A stretch of DNA of 64,000 bases from CAVTQZ01 sp963737015. GTDB lineage: Bacteria > Actinomycetota > Acidimicrobiia > Acidimicrobiales > UBA8190. Below, one piece after another: positions 62,282-64,000 of the stretch. The stretch is from assembly GCA_963737015.1 (NCBI GenBank), contig CAVTQZ010000001.1:2604001-2668000 (forward strand), written 5' to 3'. How positions within the stretch are numbered: position 1 is the first letter of the stretch; every line of letters begins with the position of its first letter. The notes below the pieces were generated by a model. That model worked only from the letters and a program-made list of their open reading frames with translations. It made no database searches and was not told where the DNA came from. The position numbers and the translations under genes are program-made.

Positions 62282-62320
62282 GGAGGAGTGCGAGAGCGGA
62301 CGAATCGGACGGTCTCGAAA
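62282..62320 (+). pseudogene. Truncated tRNA-Ser (anticodon CGA), 5' half only
   Basis: Positions 62282-62308 are identical to the first 27 bases of the intact tRNA-Ser(GGA) at 59888. Then come ACGGT and the loop CTCGAAA, giving anticodon CGA. The 3' strand of the stem should be ACCGT, but the sequence changes to AGTGACC from 62321, with no T-arm or CTCCTCC acceptor strand in the following 400 bases. The break falls exactly after the anticodon loop, a typical integrase crossover position. Confidence 0.85.
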
Positions 62321-62716
62321 AGTGACCAGCCGATTTCGACTGCTTGCCTCTGCTCACCGGGATACGCCTTGAGCTGCACCTTCTTTCCAGGTGCTGGTCA
62401 GCGCTCACCGCCGCTCTCGGAGATTCGCGAGGATTTGTTGCTCCCGTTGTTGCTCTGGGAATGAGCGTACTCAGGTGAGAGGGCATCCATCTTTCACTGC
62501 GCATACACGTCGCTCGGGGACGCATATGCAGAAGCCCGCTAGTCGGACACGGTTCGAGACCCGATGAATCAGAGTTGAACCTCGCGTCGGAAGTTAGTGC
62601 CAGTCAAGTCTCCAACTTCTGGGTGGGCGCGGATTTATCCCGGTGGACCTCATCGCACTTGGCAGCAGTGGGATCGCTGCGAAGGCGCGCTGAAAGCGGA
62701 TAGGGACTGCCAACGG
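62321..62716. other. Non-coding gap after the truncated tRNA
   Basis: About 400 bases without a convincing gene. Short open frames here lack start signals or recognisable sequence. It has visibly more A and T than the neighbouring genes. I see no integrase gene, no intact tRNA 3' half, and no clear repeat. Confidence 0.6.
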
Positions 62717-63886
62717 TCAGACCCTCACCTCCGCCGAGTCGAGCCTCCGCATCAACAGGCTTGCGAAGGCGAGCGCTTCCAATCCTTCCTCCGGGCTCAA
62801 ATCCTTGAACTGTTCATGGGCATTGGGGTTGCGGATGCCCTGGACGGCTCCCATGAAGAGAAACCGAAAACCTTCCTGGATGTCCCTGCCGGACTGAATA
62901 CTGAGGTCACCGAGTACGAGACTCGGATCGCTGTCACTGAAGACTGCGGTCATAAGGGATCGACCATCGAGAGCGGAGTTGGCCTTCTTCTTTACGGCAT
63001 TGTTCACGGCCTTGAAAGCCTCCAGAATGGCAGCGTCGAAGTGGCCATCTTGAACGAGGCGGTCAGTTACCTGCCGTATGAGGGGGTGCAGCGCGGCGAT
63101 ACGGGCATCGCGTCCGATCGGCGTCAACACTCCCGCGACGTCGTAGGTCCTTTCGCCGATCGTAAGTCGACCCTCTCGGATGTGCCATCCCTGCTGGGCA
63201 AGGATCGCGACGATCCGTTTTCTTACGTCTTCTCGGGCCGGCGCGTGGAACCGCCCGTCGAGCCAACCACCGATGAAGGCCCTGCCGGCCCGTCGGGCGG
63301 CCGATCCACCTTCCATGACGGCCTCTAGCACGCCCGTGACGTAGTCGACCTTGCCCTGTTCCACCTGACCGATCAGAAACTCATCGGGAATGCCGTAATC
63401 GCGCAGGAACCGGGGCAGCTGAGTTTCCGTGTACTCGTCAGCAAGCGCTCGCGCTATCTCCTCATATGTGATGCCACTGATCATCCGACCGTCGTCCTCG
63501 TCGGGATCGGGCAAAGGCCTTTGGATGGACCGCCCAAGCGCGCGGTCTCGGCCCGGAATAGTTAGGCGAATCTCGTAGATGAATTGGAGCCACATCTGAG
63601 CATTCGCCAATGGATCGCGGTTGCCGACCTGCTGCATGCTTAAATCCCGCCACTCCACGTAATTGCACTGCTGCGCCAGGAGCAGCTCTCGGGCAAAAGC
63701 ACGAGGGTCTTGTGTCCAGTCGATATCCTGGCCGCCCATCGACTTCATTAGGTCCAACCCGTTGTTGAGCGGACCGATATCGCCGGACTCCTCGTGGTCG
63801 TCGATGAACTTGAGCAGCTGGAGGTCATCCCATCGTCGCACGACTACCAGTCTGGCGCTCGCCTGTGACGCTTGCGCATTCCGCAA
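62717..63886 (-). CDS. TIGR02391 (Ymh-like) family protein
   Basis: The 389-aa open frame carries a C-terminal domain of about 130 residues matching the TIGR02391 family: HPLIRQVTDRLVQDGHFDAAILEAFKAVNNAVKKKA, then the SLMTAVFSDSDPSL and SGRDIQEGFRFLFMGAVQGIRNPNAHE block. The N-terminal two-thirds (about 1-240) are helical and unrecognised. The family is common on mobile or accessory DNA and its biochemical role is unknown. The frame begins at a TTG (63886); GTG 63841 is an alternative start. Codon use is less GC-biased than in surrounding genes, consistent with acquired DNA next to the broken tRNA. Confidence 0.8.
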   Translation of the reverse strand: MRNAQASQASARLVVVRRWDDLQLLKFIDDHEESGDIGPLNNGLDLMKSMGGQDIDWTQDPRAFARELLLAQQCNYVEWRDLSMQQVGNRDPLANAQMWLQFIYEIRLTIPGRDRALGRSIQRPLPDPDEDDGRMISGITYEEIARALADEYTETQLPRFLRDYGIPDEFLIGQVEQGKVDYVTGVLEAVMEGGSAARRAGRAFIGGWLDGRFHAPAREDVRKRIVAILAQQGWHIREGRLTIGERTYDVAGVLTPIGRDARIAALHPLIRQVTDRLVQDGHFDAAILEAFKAVNNAVKKKANSALDGRSLMTAVFSDSDPSLVLGDLSIQSGRDIQEGFRFLFMGAVQGIRNPNAHEQFKDLSPEEGLEALAFASLLMRRLDSAEVRV

Positions 63887-64000
63887 GCGGCCAATGCCAA
63901 CCGCCTATCGGAGGCAGCATCCCCAGCCTGTTGGTACCGGTACTCTCAGGATGGCATCTCTGGTCCTACCGACATAGTGAGACAAGGAAGGCAGAGGTCG
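63887..64000. other. Window end upstream of the TIGR02391 gene
   Basis: No gene is supported here; it would contain the promoter of the minus-strand TIGR02391 gene. An open frame of the plus strand ending at 63977 is antisense to that gene and shows no family resemblance. Confidence 0.5.

Noticed and set aside
59888..62308. Two identical 27-base segments as att sites flanking a 2.4-kb element
   Set aside because: They are the shared 5' ends of two different serine isoacceptors (anticodons GGA and CGA). The DNA between holds tadA, a transporter and an LLM gene with normal composition.
62172..62525. A 117-codon minus-strand frame as a remnant integrase
   Set aside because: It overlaps the end of the LLM gene and the tRNA fragment, is Ser/Arg-rich, and shows no integrase motif.

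Overview
The window is high-GC, densely coded DNA from an actinobacterium. The closest fit I can infer is Acidimicrobiia or a related lineage. Supporting signs are the rplA-rplK-nusG-secE-tRNA-Trp-rpmG block, an F420-type (LLM) oxidoreductase, MptB- and LCP-type envelope enzymes, an acyl-CoA carboxylase with an epsilon subunit, the ethylmalonyl-CoA pathway and many GTG/TTG starts. The taxonomic assignment is inference; no 16S rRNA gene is present.

Layout. (1) 1-2640: ribosomal/transcription/secretion block on the minus strand, with tRNA-Trp, tRNA-Met and tRNA-Thr. (2) 2.7-17.9 kb: mixed metabolism and cell envelope, with an MptB-like mannosyltransferase, GtrA, GH1 glycosidase, TesB, secreted beta-helix protein, citrate synthase, LCP ligase, UDP-sulfoquinovose synthase, UppP-like phosphatase and a GT2. 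(3) 17.9-26.1 kb: an AddAB-like helicase-nuclease pair facing rmuC. (4) 26.2-37.8 kb: fused 2-oxoacid dehydrogenase E1, type II NADH dehydrogenase, bifunctional PutA, asd and lysC, two cyclophilins and an S51 peptidase. (5) 37.9-55.3 kb: acyl-CoA metabolism (SDR, 3-hydroxybutyryl-CoA dehydrogenase, ethylmalonyl-CoA mutase, acyl-CoA carboxylase beta and epsilon, methylmalonyl-CoA epimerase, crotonyl-CoA carboxylase/reductase, thiolase) enclosing a branched-chain amino acid type ABC transporter operon with three unusual accessory exported or membrane proteins. (6) 55.4-62.3 kb: NlpC/P60 protein, recR, dnaX, SRP RNA, tRNA-Ser(GGA), tadA, a YaaH-like transporter and an LLM oxidoreductase. (7) 62.3-64 kb: a tRNA-Ser(CGA) gene cut off just after its anticodon loop, followed by sparsely coding sequence and a TIGR02391-type gene; this looks like the edge of a genomic island.

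The acyl-CoA genes make sense together. Thiolase and 3-hydroxybutyryl-CoA dehydrogenase lead towards crotonyl-CoA, Ccr carboxylates it reductively to ethylmalonyl-CoA, and epimerase plus the B12-dependent Ecm carry it on. The carboxylase, if it acts on propionyl-CoA, re-enters C3 units as methylmalonyl-CoA. This is most of the ethylmalonyl-CoA route for C2 assimilation, beside citrate synthase and a possible acetate transporter.

Two patterns cut across the annotation. First, four otherwise well-conserved genes (fused E1, NADH dehydrogenase, S51 peptidase, NlpC/P60) each carry one single-base frameshift. That points either to assembly errors, as in a draft or metagenome-derived sequence, or to gene decay. 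Second, several gene 3' ends (addA, asd, lysC, ecm, tadA) carry short tandem duplications that include or abut the stop codon.
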